Of a stretch of DNA of 64,000 bases, positions 1 to 11,126 are shown piece by piece. Numbering within the stretch: position 1 is the stretch's first letter; every line of letters begins with the position of its first letter. The notes beneath the pieces were generated by a model. That model ran no database searches. It saw only the letters and a list, made by a program, of their open reading frames with translations, and had not been told where the DNA came from. The position numbers and the translations under genes are program-made. This DNA is from Glossina fuscipes (lineage: Eukaryota; Arthropoda; Insecta; Diptera; Glossinidae), in NCBI RefSeq assembly GCF_014805625.2, contig NW_023998453.1, forward strand, positions 826,921 to 890,920, read 5' to 3'.

Positions 1-789
1 AAACTTCAATTTATTCGTCCAAATATCATCATATTTTCATAAAACCTCGAGTGTTTCTCGCCATGACGTTATATAACGCTTGACTGCATATGATGAATTA
101 ATTGCCTTAAGCTAGCATAAGGAAATATCCACGTGGATACTCACCACAAGGTTTCCAGAATTTCTTTCTTTCTTTTTTGTGATTCTCTCCGAACAATCGG
201 AAACAGTACGTGGATGTAAATACGTATGTAAATGAATTCTTTATTGCGACAATATACACTAAATTTTAAACATAAATAAAAATATTTTTATATCTAAGTA
301 AATACGAAGTTTTCAAAAAAGGGAGGAGAGAGAAGCATACAACAGTACGGCAATATATACCGCTATTGCACTAATATCCAGATAAATATAATTTATTTTA
401 TTTTAATTTACATAAACTAACAAAAAATTTATTAGCAACCGAAATTAGTTACATAGATATATATTACAAGTAGGATCTACCACGAAATAAATGGGAATTT
501 AATAGCATTCATCTGCGTACGCAGACAATAAGATTAAAAGCTATCACGTAACTGCACAGAGAAAAATGTTTTTTTTTTTTTCAATACTAAGATAGCAGCA
601 ACGCTAGTGTTACATGTTTCGAATGCTGCGTTCTTTGTTGTAATCTTTTTCTTTTTTTACGTAAATTGGCATATAATCACTACATCACTACAGTCATTGC
701 AACTAACAACTTGTTATAGAACATTTTCTTTTAATGTTTTTTTTCTTTTTGTGACTAATATTTATCAGCTCTTAAGTGTATTGCTCAGA
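1..789. other. Non-coding, 3' flank of LMBRD2
   Basis: AT-rich sequence downstream of the LMBRD2 stop codon. The small ORFs here lack any recognisable protein pattern. A minus-strand AATAAA (plus-strand TTTATT at 428-433) could be the LMBRD2 polyadenylation signal, but several similar hexamers occur and the choice is a guess. Confidence 0.5.
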
Positions 790-3470
790 TTACACATCAT
801 CAAAAAGGCCACGGGGGGGCTCTGTACCCGTGCCTTCATTATCGTCATATTCTAAACGATTCGCGGATGACGAGCCTTTAAAACCAACTTGCATTTGTGT
901 ACTAATACCAAAACGTTCATTAATCTCATCGGATAATGAACGAGGTAATGTAGAATAATGTAGATTATCACCATTGCCCAATAAATCGTCGGATGGTATG
1001 TTTTGCGTAGGACGTCCACTATTATTTATTGCTGTGCTTATATTTAGATTACGATATTTATTGATATATTCATTCGTAGCTGTAACTTCGGGACGTGAAA
1101 AGTCTCTACGCCTTGTCAAAGCATCTTCCGCTCTTTGCTTTCTACGTTTCTCGCGCGCTATTAGATCTTTACCTTCCTGCACCAGCTCTGTAACTATATC
1201 TTCATTTTGCAGGAATTGTTGGAAACCCATAGCATTTAAAGCTCTTGAGCCCAAGCTAAACCAAGTAGCGAGACAAAAAGCCAACATACACATAGGAAAG
1301 TAAATATTGAATCCATTAGATATAATACCAATAACGTCCATATGCCCCATAATCTGAGTGTAGTAAGTTTCCTTTACGCGTTCTTTAATTATATGCGAAT
1401 CCATATGAATAAGACCCAAAAAATTGAGACACATAGGAGGTGTGAGGCGACATAACAACATGCCACTAAATATTAAACTATGTTCGTTTGTTTGATGATG
1501 CGGTGCCAAATAATACAGATTTAAAAATCGTATACGCAATATCGTAGAATATGTACAATAGAAGAGATAGCATAAAACGATCATTGAAAGCATTTCAATT
1601 GTTAAAAAATCGTAACTGTGTTTAGCCGCATTTAAAATATTTGCAAATATAGATAGAACCGGTCGCCTCTGAAAAAATGTCAGCTCGCTCCAAACCACCA
1701 ATCCAGACATAACAGCGGTTAAGACACACAGCGCCTTGAGAAATGGCGATCTAAACAAACAAGCCCAATACCAATGCAAAACCGGAGAGTATAATATACG
1801 ACCGAACTTGGATCGCTGGTGAGGAAACTCACTCTTGAAGCGTCGTTCCGATGAATTCATATTACGTGCCACATCTTCTAAGTGCAGTACTGTTTCAACT
1901 TGAACGCTCCACAAAGCTTCAGTACGTTGCAGCGTTTGCAATGATTTAATTACTTGCTTATGTATGCGTATTAAGGCCTTTTCCGAGGGAACTATAGTTG
2001 ATGTCCCACCGCCGTTACCGCCCCTTGAATAATTACGTATAGCTCGTTCTAACAATTCGTTAGGTACCTTACGCATTATAGTCTCTACACATGGACGCAA
2101 TTCATGATTATTAGGCACAGCTCGATTTATACCTTGCAAGGACTCAAGGACATCGTCAACATTCTCTTCAGCTTCTGCCTTTTCTGTATTTAACTTTGAG
2201 AGTTTAAAGTAAGCATACTGTACGGTAAAACCAGGCTTGGCATTGTTCCACAATGAACGTGGCACTTCTACTAAAGCGTAACCTAAAACACGAAAAATAA
2301 TTATGAATGATATTATTTCGGGCTTTCATATCACTCTACATCAAATAATTAGAATTTCCAAATATAAATAATGAGTGCACAAGAACATTTACTTCTAAAT
2401 ACTGCAACATAGCCTTGAAAGCCTAAAATCACATGGTGGAGTTGCTTATTGAGACATTCAGCTGAACTAATACTATCCCTTAGTAACTTTTACCTGCTGG
2501 GTAATTTATGCATAGAATGCATTAAAACATCTGGGTATCAAATAATTCCTAATATCATTGCTTCGAAAACACTTCGACGAATGTATTATATTGAAACAAC
2601 TATATCCAAATATTGAGATACTTATATCTAAACCTTACCATGCCGAAGAACACCCTGCTTATTTATTGAATAATATGACTCTTTAAACTTCATTTAAATA
2701 TGAAGATAACTCCGCGTTTTTCCTTACTCTATTAGTTCATGTCACGGATGTGAATATTAAAATCTATTACGCTTACCTAATAACAAAACAAGTAAAAATA
2801 GACCCCAAGTGTTAGAGGCAGAAGAAGCGATTGCTTTTAGTTTCTGCCAATCCAGTGTTACGCCTTTAGCAGCTATGTAAATCAGCAAAATGCCGCATAT
2901 AAATAAGTACGAACCGTAATAGATGGCATTTTCGATTAAAGCCGATTTCAGTTTGCCTTTAATTGTGAAATCGCCTGCCTTTAAATACGATTGCATTAGA
3001 GGCATGATCAACCACGTTAGAAATTGTGAAGACCAATAAATTATACGCCACAAGTTTGGGAAAACGGCTTCCGGAATCATACCCCAAGGCGCTTGGCATT
3101 CCGTATTCTTTTCTGTTATTAGCTTCGCAGGAGCGATGTCCAAAGAGTCACTATTATTAATCGAATCAATCGAATGAATTGTTGTGGCAGATACACCAAT
3201 ACGTTGCGTTTGTAAACATTGCCGATATAGAGTCTAAAAAAAAAAAGAAAGTCTTTCCAATGCATTCGCGCTTAACATCTCTAATAATAAAAAACTTACT
3301 GATGTGACATCTAATGGAATCGTAAATACTATTAAAAAAGAAAAACACCAAGCCATCAACACTGACAGCGTTACTATGATATGTTGGCGTTTTATGTTTC
3401 CGTAGCGATAAAGTGACACCCCAGCTAAACATAGAGCCAAACAGATGGCAAATGGTAAGAGATAAGCCAT
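790..3470 (-). CDS. LMBRD2: LMBR1 domain-containing protein 2 (three exons)
   Basis: Multi-pass membrane protein of the LMBR1 family, which human work links to GPCR and beta-arrestin signalling. The coding exons are 3470-3300, 3233-2777 and 2282-790. All introns are GT-AG, the joins keep frame (phase 0, then a Gly codon split G|GT), and the product is 706 residues against about 695 in human. The start MAYLL opens a first membrane helix, followed by the family-typical stretch RYGNIKRQH and a second helix ending FTIPLDVTS. Exon 2 adds the PWGMIPEAVFPNLWRIIYW block and more helices. Exon 3 contains VEVPRSLWNNAKPG, a charged loop, further helices, and the conserved C-terminus ending PRGLFDDV. The introns are 66 and 494 nt. 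The gene looks intact and ordinary. Its start lies 97 nt downstream of the stop of a small same-strand ORF. Confidence 0.95.
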
Positions 3471-3567
3471 AGTAGTTCTTTAAGCAGCCTTTTTAATTTG
3501 TTTTGCAGTAGAATGTTTACATATAGATTTGATGTACGACGAGGATATTTTGTGACGCCGTTAGCCT

Positions 3568-3843
3568 TTATTGACTAGTTTTTAAGCTCTTACTCTTCGA
3601 CAGCGTTTTCAAACGTTTTTCCATCAATTGCCGAGCGGTATCGCGTTGCATTTCCTCTAAACGTTCTAAGGCTTGTGATTTTAGAGGCATTAAATGCGGT
3701 TTACAAAATATCAATTCGCCCTTATGCTCGAAAAATAATTTACCAGTTGTTGGTACAATCAATTCAACCTTTTCAAACTGATGATTTATGTCAGTAACAT
3801 CACTATTGATTTCAGCTCTCGCGTGAGAATTGTTAAACGACAT
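3568..3843 (-). CDS. Small unknown ORF upstream of LMBRD2
   Basis: I do not recognise this protein. From the first in-frame ATG (3843-3841) it is 91 residues. The frame stays open upstream to about 3948 through a lysine-rich poly-A tract with no ATG, so either the start is the ATG given or an upstream exon is missed. If read from upstream there is a hydrophobic stretch (IYKIVALLALIMSF) followed by NNSHARA, like a signal peptide or anchor. The rest is polar, with a single Cys and a basic, alpha-helical C-terminus (RLEEMQRDTARQLMEKRLK). The amino-acid composition looks coding. The stop codon TAA lies inside an AATAAA hexamer (CAATAAAGG). Slippage in the poly-A tract could also hide a frameshift. 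Confidence 0.5.
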   Translation of the reverse strand: MSFNNSHARAEINSDVTDINHQFEKVELIVPTTGKLFFEHKGELIFCKPHLMPLKSQALERLEEMQRDTARQLMEKRLKTLSKSKSLKTSQ

Positions 3844-3949
3844 AATCAATGCCAATAATGCAACAATCTTGTAAATTTTTCTCTTCTTTTCCTTTTTTTT
3901 TTTTTTTGTTTTTGTCTTGTTTATTTTTGGAAACTCCACGCAAGCCTTT

Positions 3950-4355
3950 TTTTACTATAAAACACCGCTGCTCATCCTTAATTCAAGTTTTCTTTGAATT
4001 GTGAATGTTTAGCATTGTTCGTTAGTCTTCATAAAACGTAGAAAGTGAATTTATTAAAAGGAATGAATCATTAATTTCAATTGCACGATTTTTTTAAATA
4101 ATTTTCGCCTTAACAATCTCTCAGCTCAAACTAAATTTCATATTCCAGTATAGTCGCATTGCACTCTTCACTAATACAAAAGTTCACACGGTTGTCTTTT
4201 GAAAGGTTGATTAATTTTTACCCCGTAGGATGTTTAATCTAGTACCAAAAAATATTTCAAAATAATGCTAATTTAAAAAAAAAGACTGTTTAACAATAAT
4301 TTTTGCCCTACTGTAACACATATTGGCTTGGTTCATCTTAACTTAAGATCCAAAT

Positions 4356-4396
<41 letters not shown>

Positions 4397-5050
4397 CATA
4401 AAGGCAATATTAAATTTTTCTTCTGGAAAGTTTTTTTTTTTTAACAAAAAATTAGGCCAGAAAATATCATCGCATTCATCATATGGTGCAATTTTCACTT
4501 CTTGGCTCTTTTTTTAATTGGAAAGACAAGATCATTTTTTAAATTAAATGCGAGATAGTATAGATATTTTTGAAAGAAATAAAAACTAACGAAATGGCTT
4601 GTATTGATTTTTGAGAAATTTCTTTAAAGCCCAGTTGTGCGTGCAGTTTGTTTACATTCCTTAAACTTTCAAGTGTGTTGAATTCGTTCATGAGAACCAT
4701 ATGTGCAAAAGTAATGAGAATTTTCTCTCTTTTAATTACTAAGCCGTCTATTTAGTTGTTGAAAGCCTTATAATGATAACACCGCCATATAATAAGATAA
4801 ATTGTTTGAAAAAGAACAAAAAATCAGGCAAAAAATCTATATAAAAATTCAAAAATAATATCATATCAATTTCATTAACATTCATTAACAGACGGTCTTG
4901 ATTGACATGCTAAGAAATTCTCAAACTAATCAAAACTACGTGCGTTTCATTAAGACTCCTGTTGGCCTTTCGGTGCGTTACAAATATAATAGTGAATTTA
5001 ACACATCGTTGTCTCTAAAGGTACATGCTTACAGTGAATTACGAAAACGA
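3950..5050. other. Intergenic, AT-rich
   Basis: No coding signal seen. It contains an (AT)n tract at 4359-4393 and ordinary AT-rich sequence. It lies between the 5' side of the minus-strand small ORF/LMBRD2 pair and the 5' side of mRpL3, so it is the likely divergent promoter region for both sides. Confidence 0.5.
4359..4393. repeat. (AT)n microsatellite
   Basis: Uninterrupted AT dinucleotides of about 35 nt. Confidence 0.95.
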
Positions 5051-5055
5051 TAACA

Positions 5056-5061
5056 TCAGTT
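5056..5061 (+). promoter_or_regulatory. Candidate initiator of mRpL3
   Basis: TCAGTT matches the fly initiator consensus and sits 65 nt before the mRpL3 start codon. No TATA box is visible in front of it, as is common for housekeeping genes. Inferred only from motif and spacing. Confidence 0.35.
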
Positions 5062-5125
5062 TTTTGGCTTTAGGATAATTTTATTGAAAATAAACGTGAT
5101 TACTAAAAAGAATAATAATAATTCA

Positions 5126-6420
5126 ATGTTGCATTCTTTGATAAGGGACTTTTTGAAACTAAGGTAAGTTTGCAATGCTATGCCACTAATCATATTATAT
5201 ATATATTTATACTTATTTTTATTAAAATTAACATTTCCCAGACTATGCACAACTTTGCAAGTACGTGAAAAAGGCCATCTTAGCCGACCACATTTACGCA
5301 ATCCATCCTGGTTTCTACGTAAAGAACGCAAAGTATTTCTATCTCTTATTTTATTAATGAATGTTTGTTTATGAAAAATTTTGTTTTCAAGATGCGAGAT
5401 AATCTAATCACTTCGGAAAACAAATCGTTCGTGCAAGAAATGGTGCACGATGTATATGGCCAGCCTTCGATTATTAAAGGAGTACAATCATACAATCAGA
5501 AATGTCAAACGCAATTAGTTAAAACAGAGGATTTAGAAGTGCAGCCTTGGACGCCGTACGCACGTCGCACTGGCGTCATAGCGCGTAAAATTGGCCAATA
5601 TCCCCTTTGGTTGAAAAATGGGGAGAAAATTAGAACCACTTTGTTACACGTGGTTGAAAATTATGCTATTAAATATACACCCCCGGAGGAATATAAACCT
5701 GCTCAACGTCCTAAAATGGCCGAATTAAACAAGTACGGATGTTTGCTTGTTGGTGCTGAAAGTTGTGATCCATCAATATTAACGAAAGAATACTGCAATC
5801 TGTTTAAGAATTCAGGAGTGATGCCGAAAAGACATTTAGCCAGGTTTATAATATCACCTTCGGCGGCTATTACTCCTGGCACCCCTCTAAATGCAAATCA
5901 TTTTCGGGTTGGAGATTACGTAGACGTGCGAGGAAAAACGTAAGAATGAGTTTCAATCATCTTTTTGCTTTTAACGTCGTATACAATTAACAGAGTCGAT
6001 CACGGTTTCCAAGGTGTCGTTAAGCGGCATGGGTTTAAGGGAATGCCTGCTTCTCACGGTGTTACGAAAACCCATCGTCGACCTGGTAATATTGGCGGTG
6101 GAGGTGAAAAAGGCAGAGTTTGGCCGGGAACAAAATTGCCTGGTCACATGGGTAATCGTTGGCGCAAAGCAAAAGGTTTACGCATTTGGCGCATTAATAA
6201 TAAGTATAACGTTTTGTGGGTCCAAGGCAGTGCAATACCAGGTTCCACAAACGGTTTAGTGTACATATACGATACTATTTTGCCTTTGCGTAGACATAAA
6301 ATAGCGCCTCCGTTTCCAACTGCTTTGAACGATCCAGAAGGATGTGAAGATGTATGGTTCGAGGATGTTCATAATTTTAAATCTGAGACAATAACATTTA
6401 AGCCGGAAGAACAAAATTGA
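5126..6420 (+). CDS. mRpL3: Mitochondrial large-subunit ribosomal protein uL3m (four exons)
   Basis: Structural protein of the mitochondrial 39S ribosomal subunit, near the peptidyl-transferase centre in the uL3 family. The exons are 5126-5163, 5242-5332, 5392-5939 and 5994-6420. All introns are GT-AG and tiny (54-78 nt), and the total of 1104 nt gives 367 residues. The first exon codes a basic, amphipathic start (MLHSLIRDFLKLRLC) fitting a mitochondrial presequence. Exon 2 has the REKGHLSRPHLRNP block. Exon 3 carries KYGCLLVGAESCDPS and ends VGDYVDVRGKT. Exon 4 has the uL3 signature GFQGVVKRHGFKGMPASHG, then RRPGNIGG and KLPGHMGNRW. The start was chosen because it is the ATG that splices in frame to exon 2. 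An AATAAA lies 20 nt after the stop. Confidence 0.97.
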
Positions 6421-6439
6421 ACGCTTCTTTTCGATATAA

Positions 6440-6445
6440 AATAAA
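6440..6445 (+). terminator. Poly(A) signal of mRpL3
   Basis: AATAAA 20 nt downstream of the mRpL3 stop codon. Confidence 0.6.
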
Positions 6446-6720
6446 AATATTTATACCTTAAAATTTTCAAAGTGTTGTGGTAATTTGTTGTCGTTCTCCA
6501 GAGAGATTTTTGGTTCGAAATACGGTTATTCAACTATTAATTTTGCGCAATTGCGTTATGGGCGATTTGTGAAAGTCCGCTCTAATTATTATGCAACTCG
6601 TTGGCCAAATGTTTTGAACTCATTTATTCTCATTTGACGGAATTGCGGACCTAACTTCTGTTGTGATTTCTCATTTAACAGATTTCCGGTCCTCTTTTTC
6701 GACCACTTTAACAGCATTTG

Positions 6721-6784
6721 AAGCGTTGCAATTTCTTGAAAGCAACTTTGTGCTTTCTTCATTCTCAACATATGTTTTTGCTTG
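6721..6784. repeat. Dispersed repeat E, copy 1
   Basis: About 64 nt starting AAGCGTTGC, with the core GAAAGCAACTTT and then a CTTTCT.CTCTCAA.ATATG-like run. A diverged copy in the same orientation lies at 11927-11990. Confidence 0.6.
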
Positions 6785-7279
6785 TATTGTGTGGATCCAA
6801 GAAGTAGGCCCGCGGTAAAGTTGATTTCCTTGCCAATTTCTATTAAAGTTTGAGAGATATTAAATTCTTCAAAAACTTTATTTTCTTATAAAAAAATGTA
6901 TTACTGTCGTGTTATAATGCTACTAGTAAGGATTTTTTCGTTTACAAGGACTTTGCAATTCTCGGATTTCGCATAGTTCGTAAAGGCCTCAAAGGTGATT
7001 TAAAAAACAATTAGGGTCTTTAGCTAGTTACAAAATGTTTACTGAACAAATCAAAATAGCTAATATTTTCTCAAATTTACTATAAGTGATTTAGAGTTAA
7101 CGCGGTATTTTTAGGAACAAATTGATCAACCACGTCCATAATAATTAATTCAGAATTTGCACACTTAGCTTCTCGCTTCCTACTCTCAGAGTCCATATTG
7201 ACGGTATTAAGAAGAAATTAATCCGTGGTATTTACTTTAGAACTAAAGCATTTATAGGCAGATAATATACCTTCGTTTG

Positions 7280-7440
7280 AGTTATGTACAAAATCTTCTA
7301 TACCAGCAGAAACTTCCAATGTTTGTACTAAGTTTGAAGTCGCTATTTCCATTTTTGAGACAAGGAGATTGTCAACAATACATACCACACATACAGACAG
7401 ACGCAGCTTAATCGATTCGAATCGAGAATACTTTATAGAG
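7280..7440. repeat. Dispersed repeat B, copy 1
   Basis: Shares the order AACTTCCAATGTTT, AAATTTGGAGT-like, ATCTCCATTTTTG, then an ACAGACGGAC-like run with the copy at 42690-42870. It is diverged with no coding capacity. Confidence 0.6.
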
Positions 7441-8287
7441 TCTTTGATGCTTAATGTTGCGTCTTTGCAAACACCCCAAGCGCCATATAAAGATAAGCTT
7501 TCTCAAGCTTAAGCAGACAAAATAATATTTATAGATGTAATTGGTATTCGCCCGTATAAGCAAATGACAGGTAAGGAAGGACAGCAAAGAAGTTCCGTTT
7601 CGAACAACTTTTTGACTAATTCTTTATCTGTCCTATTGTTCGTAATGGGTTAATTGGTATGGTAACGGGTTTATAGGTTTTTTCACAGCAATGTCTGAGA
7701 AGAGACTGCGCTGTTACACGGAAATCTGAACTTTCCTCCATTTACTGGAATCTTCTTTTATCCCAGTACACTCTTTCTCGAAGCAATCCTCTTACACACA
7801 TTTTAATCTTATCAACATTTGGCTTCCTCTCTCTTGAATATCGAAGCTAAATTTGTTTGCAAATAATTCAGGATTATCTTCAGTTAATTTAAAGTTATTG
7901 TCAAAACTTTTTGTTATTAATTTGCTTATCATGGGAAATTAAAATAAATAATTCATCATTTTAAAATCATAATTTTAAAATCAATTTGAATCTTTCATAT
8001 ATGATGCTCTGAAAAACAAAAAGAAGAGAAACAATCGATAACATGTACTGTTGCCGATAAGAAACATATACAATCACTTTTCCATCTTCATCGGAAAATA
8101 AAGTAGGCAGGGAACTGATATATTTTGTATAACTTTCTAAAAACAAAAGAAGAGAAGAAAGGAATTTAAAACGAAATGCAACGAAACGCATTAGCAGAAT
8201 TAGAAAAATGTGAGTAATATATTATAATACGTGAAAAAGATGGGCATAAGTCACATATCTAATTAAAATAAGGTCGAACCAGCGGCG

Positions 8288-8341
8288 ATGGAATGGAACA
8301 AGAGGAGGATATGGCGGCTAAAGAGCTACTTCAAAAGTTGA
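8288..8341 (+). CDS. Short upstream ORF overlapping golgin-45 start
   Basis: ATG at 8288 opens a 17-codon ORF in another frame that starts 5 nt before the golgin-45 ATG and ends inside its coding region at TGA 8339-8341. It would compete for scanning ribosomes if it lies in the mRNA. There is no evidence that it makes a functional peptide. Confidence 0.3.
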   Translation: MEWNKRRIWRLKSYFKS

Positions 8342-9663
8342 CGCAGTCTTTTAATGACGGAGAGAAGGTAGAAGAAAATCCCATTGGCAATCAAACAATG
8401 TCCCGTGTTATCAATCAATGTGGACGTTCGAACATTCCTCAGCGTAGCTTATCAATGGATAGTTCCTCAACTATTGAACGAATAAAAAAACGCAAAACTT
8501 CCACTTCCAATCTTACAAATGGATCTTCTACTAAAACGCAATACAGCTTACCTTTGCCGGGTCTTCATTCTTTATACCGTCGACAAGAAGGTGCAAAACG
8601 TAGTCTGGCCCCAATGGAGCCAAAAGGAGAATTAATAAAATTAAAACCCCGGTTAGTAACACCTGCAAGCAGTTTGCCAGAACACAAAAAAACCAAACCA
8701 CCAAAATTCGTACCGTATGAACCATATCCAGGCGCGATAAATCCACTCGTGCCAGAAAAAGCCAATAATTCCGATTCTCGAAAAATGATAAAAAGAAATA
8801 AAAATAATTTGGATATTCATGTCTTGGTGTCGCAAATGTCCACAATTAGAACACACGAATTGCAAGAATCGCAAGTTACCGTCCCCGTAGCAGAGAGTAC
8901 TAAGGACTTAAGTGAATTGGAAAATCTTAAAGCTATGCTGAAGAAAACAAGTGAAGAACGCGATTACTATCAAGGACAATTTAAATTTCAAACACAAGTT
9001 AACGCTGAACTTAAAAATCTTTTAGTCGCATCAGTAGGGGAAGACTTGCTGACGCGCGTCAATGTATTAACCGAAGATAAATTGCAGCTGGCCCGTGCTT
9101 TATTAGACACGGCCAATAATTTAACCACTCATACTGAGCAAATTGAATTTTTGGCCGGGCAGTGTGAAGTATGGCGTTCAAAATTCTTGGCTAGTAGCGT
9201 TATGGTCGAAGAATTGGCCCGTTGGAAGGCTGACTTGACACAAAAGAATCAAATGCTAACCGAATCCACTAAACAATTATTGCATGCCACACATCAGTTA
9301 CGCGATATGCAATTAGAAATATTAAAGAATTTAAAATTTCTTGCTAAAATACGTTATCTCAATTTACCGGCCAGTGATGTGATCACGTTAAGTGCCGAAA
9401 ATCTTAATATTCTCCAACAAATGGTATTACACACAGGAGTAGGAATGCCAGATGGTAACTTAAATATATCGACAGTTTCTACAAGTCCACTATGTGAGGC
9501 GGAGAAATACGCTATACAATCACTTGACTTTATCAGCCAACCTTTAATGGCTACAGATGAAGCCATTAAAGCTTTATTTGGACAAACGCAGAGGCCATTT
9601 AATACACCAGCAAAGTGTTCATTAGAAAAAGATGAAACTTCAACAGGAACCCAAAGCAAATAG
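8293..9663 (+). CDS. BLZF1: Golgin-45 (BLZF1) homologue
   Basis: Single-exon 456-residue coiled-coil protein. Golgin-45 in vertebrates sits on medial Golgi membranes, binds GRASP55 and Rab2, and supports Golgi stacking and transport. The match rests on the central block: N.ELKNLLVASVGEDL at about residues 238-252, then CEVWRSKFLAS at about 290-300 followed by VMVEELARW, in the order and spacing of human golgin-45. About residues 200-330 look like coiled coil. The N-terminal third is basic, Ser/Thr-rich and low in order, with a KFVPYEPYPGAINPL patch near 142-156. The in-frame codon chain is closed by TAA at 8269-8271, so the ATG at 8293 is the first possible start. The C-terminus differs from the vertebrate one, so GRASP binding cannot be assumed. 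It converges on NIT2. Confidence 0.85.
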   Translation: MEQEEDMAAKELLQKLTQSFNDGEKVEENPIGNQTMSRVINQCGRSNIPQRSLSMDSSSTIERIKKRKTSTSNLTNGSSTKTQYSLPLPGLHSLYRRQEGAKRSLAPMEPKGELIKLKPRLVTPASSLPEHKKTKPPKFVPYEPYPGAINPLVPEKANNSDSRKMIKRNKNNLDIHVLVSQMSTIRTHELQESQVTVPVAESTKDLSELENLKAMLKKTSEERDYYQGQFKFQTQVNAELKNLLVASVGEDLLTRVNVLTEDKLQLARALLDTANNLTTHTEQIEFLAGQCEVWRSKFLASSVMVEELARWKADLTQKNQMLTESTKQLLHATHQLRDMQLEILKNLKFLAKIRYLNLPASDVITLSAENLNILQQMVLHTGVGMPDGNLNISTVSTSPLCEAEKYAIQSLDFISQPLMATDEAIKALFGQTQRPFNTPAKCSLEKDETSTGTQSK

Positions 9664-9883
9664 GGAATGTTAACTCTTACTTAAAAAAACAACATTTTAA
9701 TATATGATTGATCACTTTTTTTATATAAAGATAAATTTCCATTTACATAAGAATTATATGTTTGGGTGGGTATGTGTATATGCATGTGTGTTCGTATATG
9801 GGATCAATGCCAATCTCCATTAAAGGTGCTTAATATAAAAGAAAAAAGATTAAATTAAAAAATTAAAAATTGTTATAAACATT

Positions 9884-9889
9884 AATAAA
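9884..9889 (+). terminator. Candidate poly(A) signal of golgin-45
   Basis: AATAAA about 220 nt after the golgin-45 stop; its cleavage site would fall within the NIT2 3' UTR. Confidence 0.5.
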
Positions 9890-9899
9890 TACGTTTTAA

Positions 9900-9905
9900 T
9901 TTATT
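9900..9905 (-). terminator. Candidate poly(A) signal of NIT2
   Basis: Minus-strand AATAAA 41 nt after the NIT2 stop, only 10 nt from the opposing golgin-45 signal. Confidence 0.5.
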
Positions 9906-9946
9906 TTCAATTTTAAAATATTAAAGTAATCAACTGTAGAGCCTTT

Positions 9947-11023
9947 TCAACACTTTTTGGATGTTTCATATAAATCGCGACGTCTTTGACAAGAGGTTGG
10001 GATTTGTTGGCGCACTTGTTCTACCATAGAGAAGTCTAAAAATGTTAAAATACCAGTTTTTGTATTAACACACGCTGCTCTTGAATACAATTTTTTTTAG
10101 CGAATCACTTAATGCTTACCAATATCTGCTATAATTGTCTCTTCACCTTCCTTGGCGCTTTTCATGATTTTAGCCCAAGGATCGATGACCATTGAATGAC
10201 CATAAGCAACATATTCGGCAGTTTCATCTCGCGCAGGTGATACAGTCGCCACAAATAACTGATTATCATTCGCCCGAGAACGTTGCAATAATTCCCAATG
10301 TAAGGGCCCCGTAGTCATATTAAATGCAGCCGGATATATAAGCATTTCACAACCTTTTCATTGTGTGAGAAGAAATACTTCATTATCAATAGCCATCAAT
10401 ATCTCGTATTACTACATACAACATACCAGCGTTTCGATAAATACGTGCCATTTCCTCAAAACGTATATCATAACAAATGCCTATACCAATTTTATGGCCA
10501 TCTATCTCAATTATAGTAAAATCATTGCCGGCTGTTAACGTATCGGACTCTTTAAAACGCATACCACCGTTAACGTCGATATCGAATAAATGCATTTTAC
10601 GATGTTTGGCAATTAATTGTCCTTGCGGCGACCAAACAGTGCAGGTATTGTAAACATTATCATTTTCTCCTAGTTCTGGTATCGAACCACCTATAATGTA
10701 AACATTACATTTTTTGGCTAAATCGGAAAGCTGTTGCGACGTTGTCCCCGTAGGTATACGCTCAGCATATTCACGGAAATATTTTGTACCGTACGGACTG
10801 TTGAAACATTCAGGCAATGTTATAAGACGTGGTCCATGTTCTTGAACAACTTCTTGTATTTTATTGCAAGCGTTTTCTAAATTGGCCAATTTGTCTTTAC
10901 TGCCCTTAAGTTGCAACAAAGCCAAACGCATAACTATTAATAAGACAGTAATATAATAATAAGAACAGATCTGACGAAAGGCAGATATTATAGATATTAC
11001 TCACTATTACACGCTTTACTCAT
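9947..11023 (-). CDS. NIT2: Omega-amidase NIT2 (four exons)
   Basis: Nitrilase-superfamily enzyme that hydrolyses alpha-ketoglutaramate and alpha-ketosuccinamate, finishing glutamine and asparagine transamination. The exons are 11023-11005, 10933-10427, 10353-10120 and 10035-9947. Introns are GT-AG of 71, 73 and 84 nt, and 849 nt gives 282 residues. The catalytic triad is visible: Glu in ITLPECF (residue 48), Lys in KHRKMHLF (119) and Cys in [12 protein letters not shown] (160). Counted from the second Met (exon 2, 10931) these are 41, 112 and 153; Lys and Cys then coincide with human NIT2. The 19-nt first exon encodes MSKACN and splices in frame to I-M-R-L-A. The last exon carries VRQQIP and ends SKKC. 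The exon 2/3 join makes [13 protein letters not shown]. The gene looks intact and has no targeting signal, as expected for a cytosolic enzyme. Confidence 0.95.
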
Positions 11024-11126
11024 TTTCTTCAGAGCAATAAATTAAAAAAATTTTTCTTGTGCTTTTTGCTTTCTCTGTTTACACAATCACGAACTATTAG
11101 GGTTTTTTAATAAACAGATAACACTA

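Larger units (their letters stand above)
6446..8287. other. Intergenic with old repeats
   Basis: No gene is supported. A minus-strand 60-codon ORF (6589-6771) overlaps a sequence that recurs at 11927-11990 and is probably repeat-derived. A second dispersed-repeat fragment lies at 7280-7440. The right end should contain the golgin-45 promoter and 5' UTR. Confidence 0.5.
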
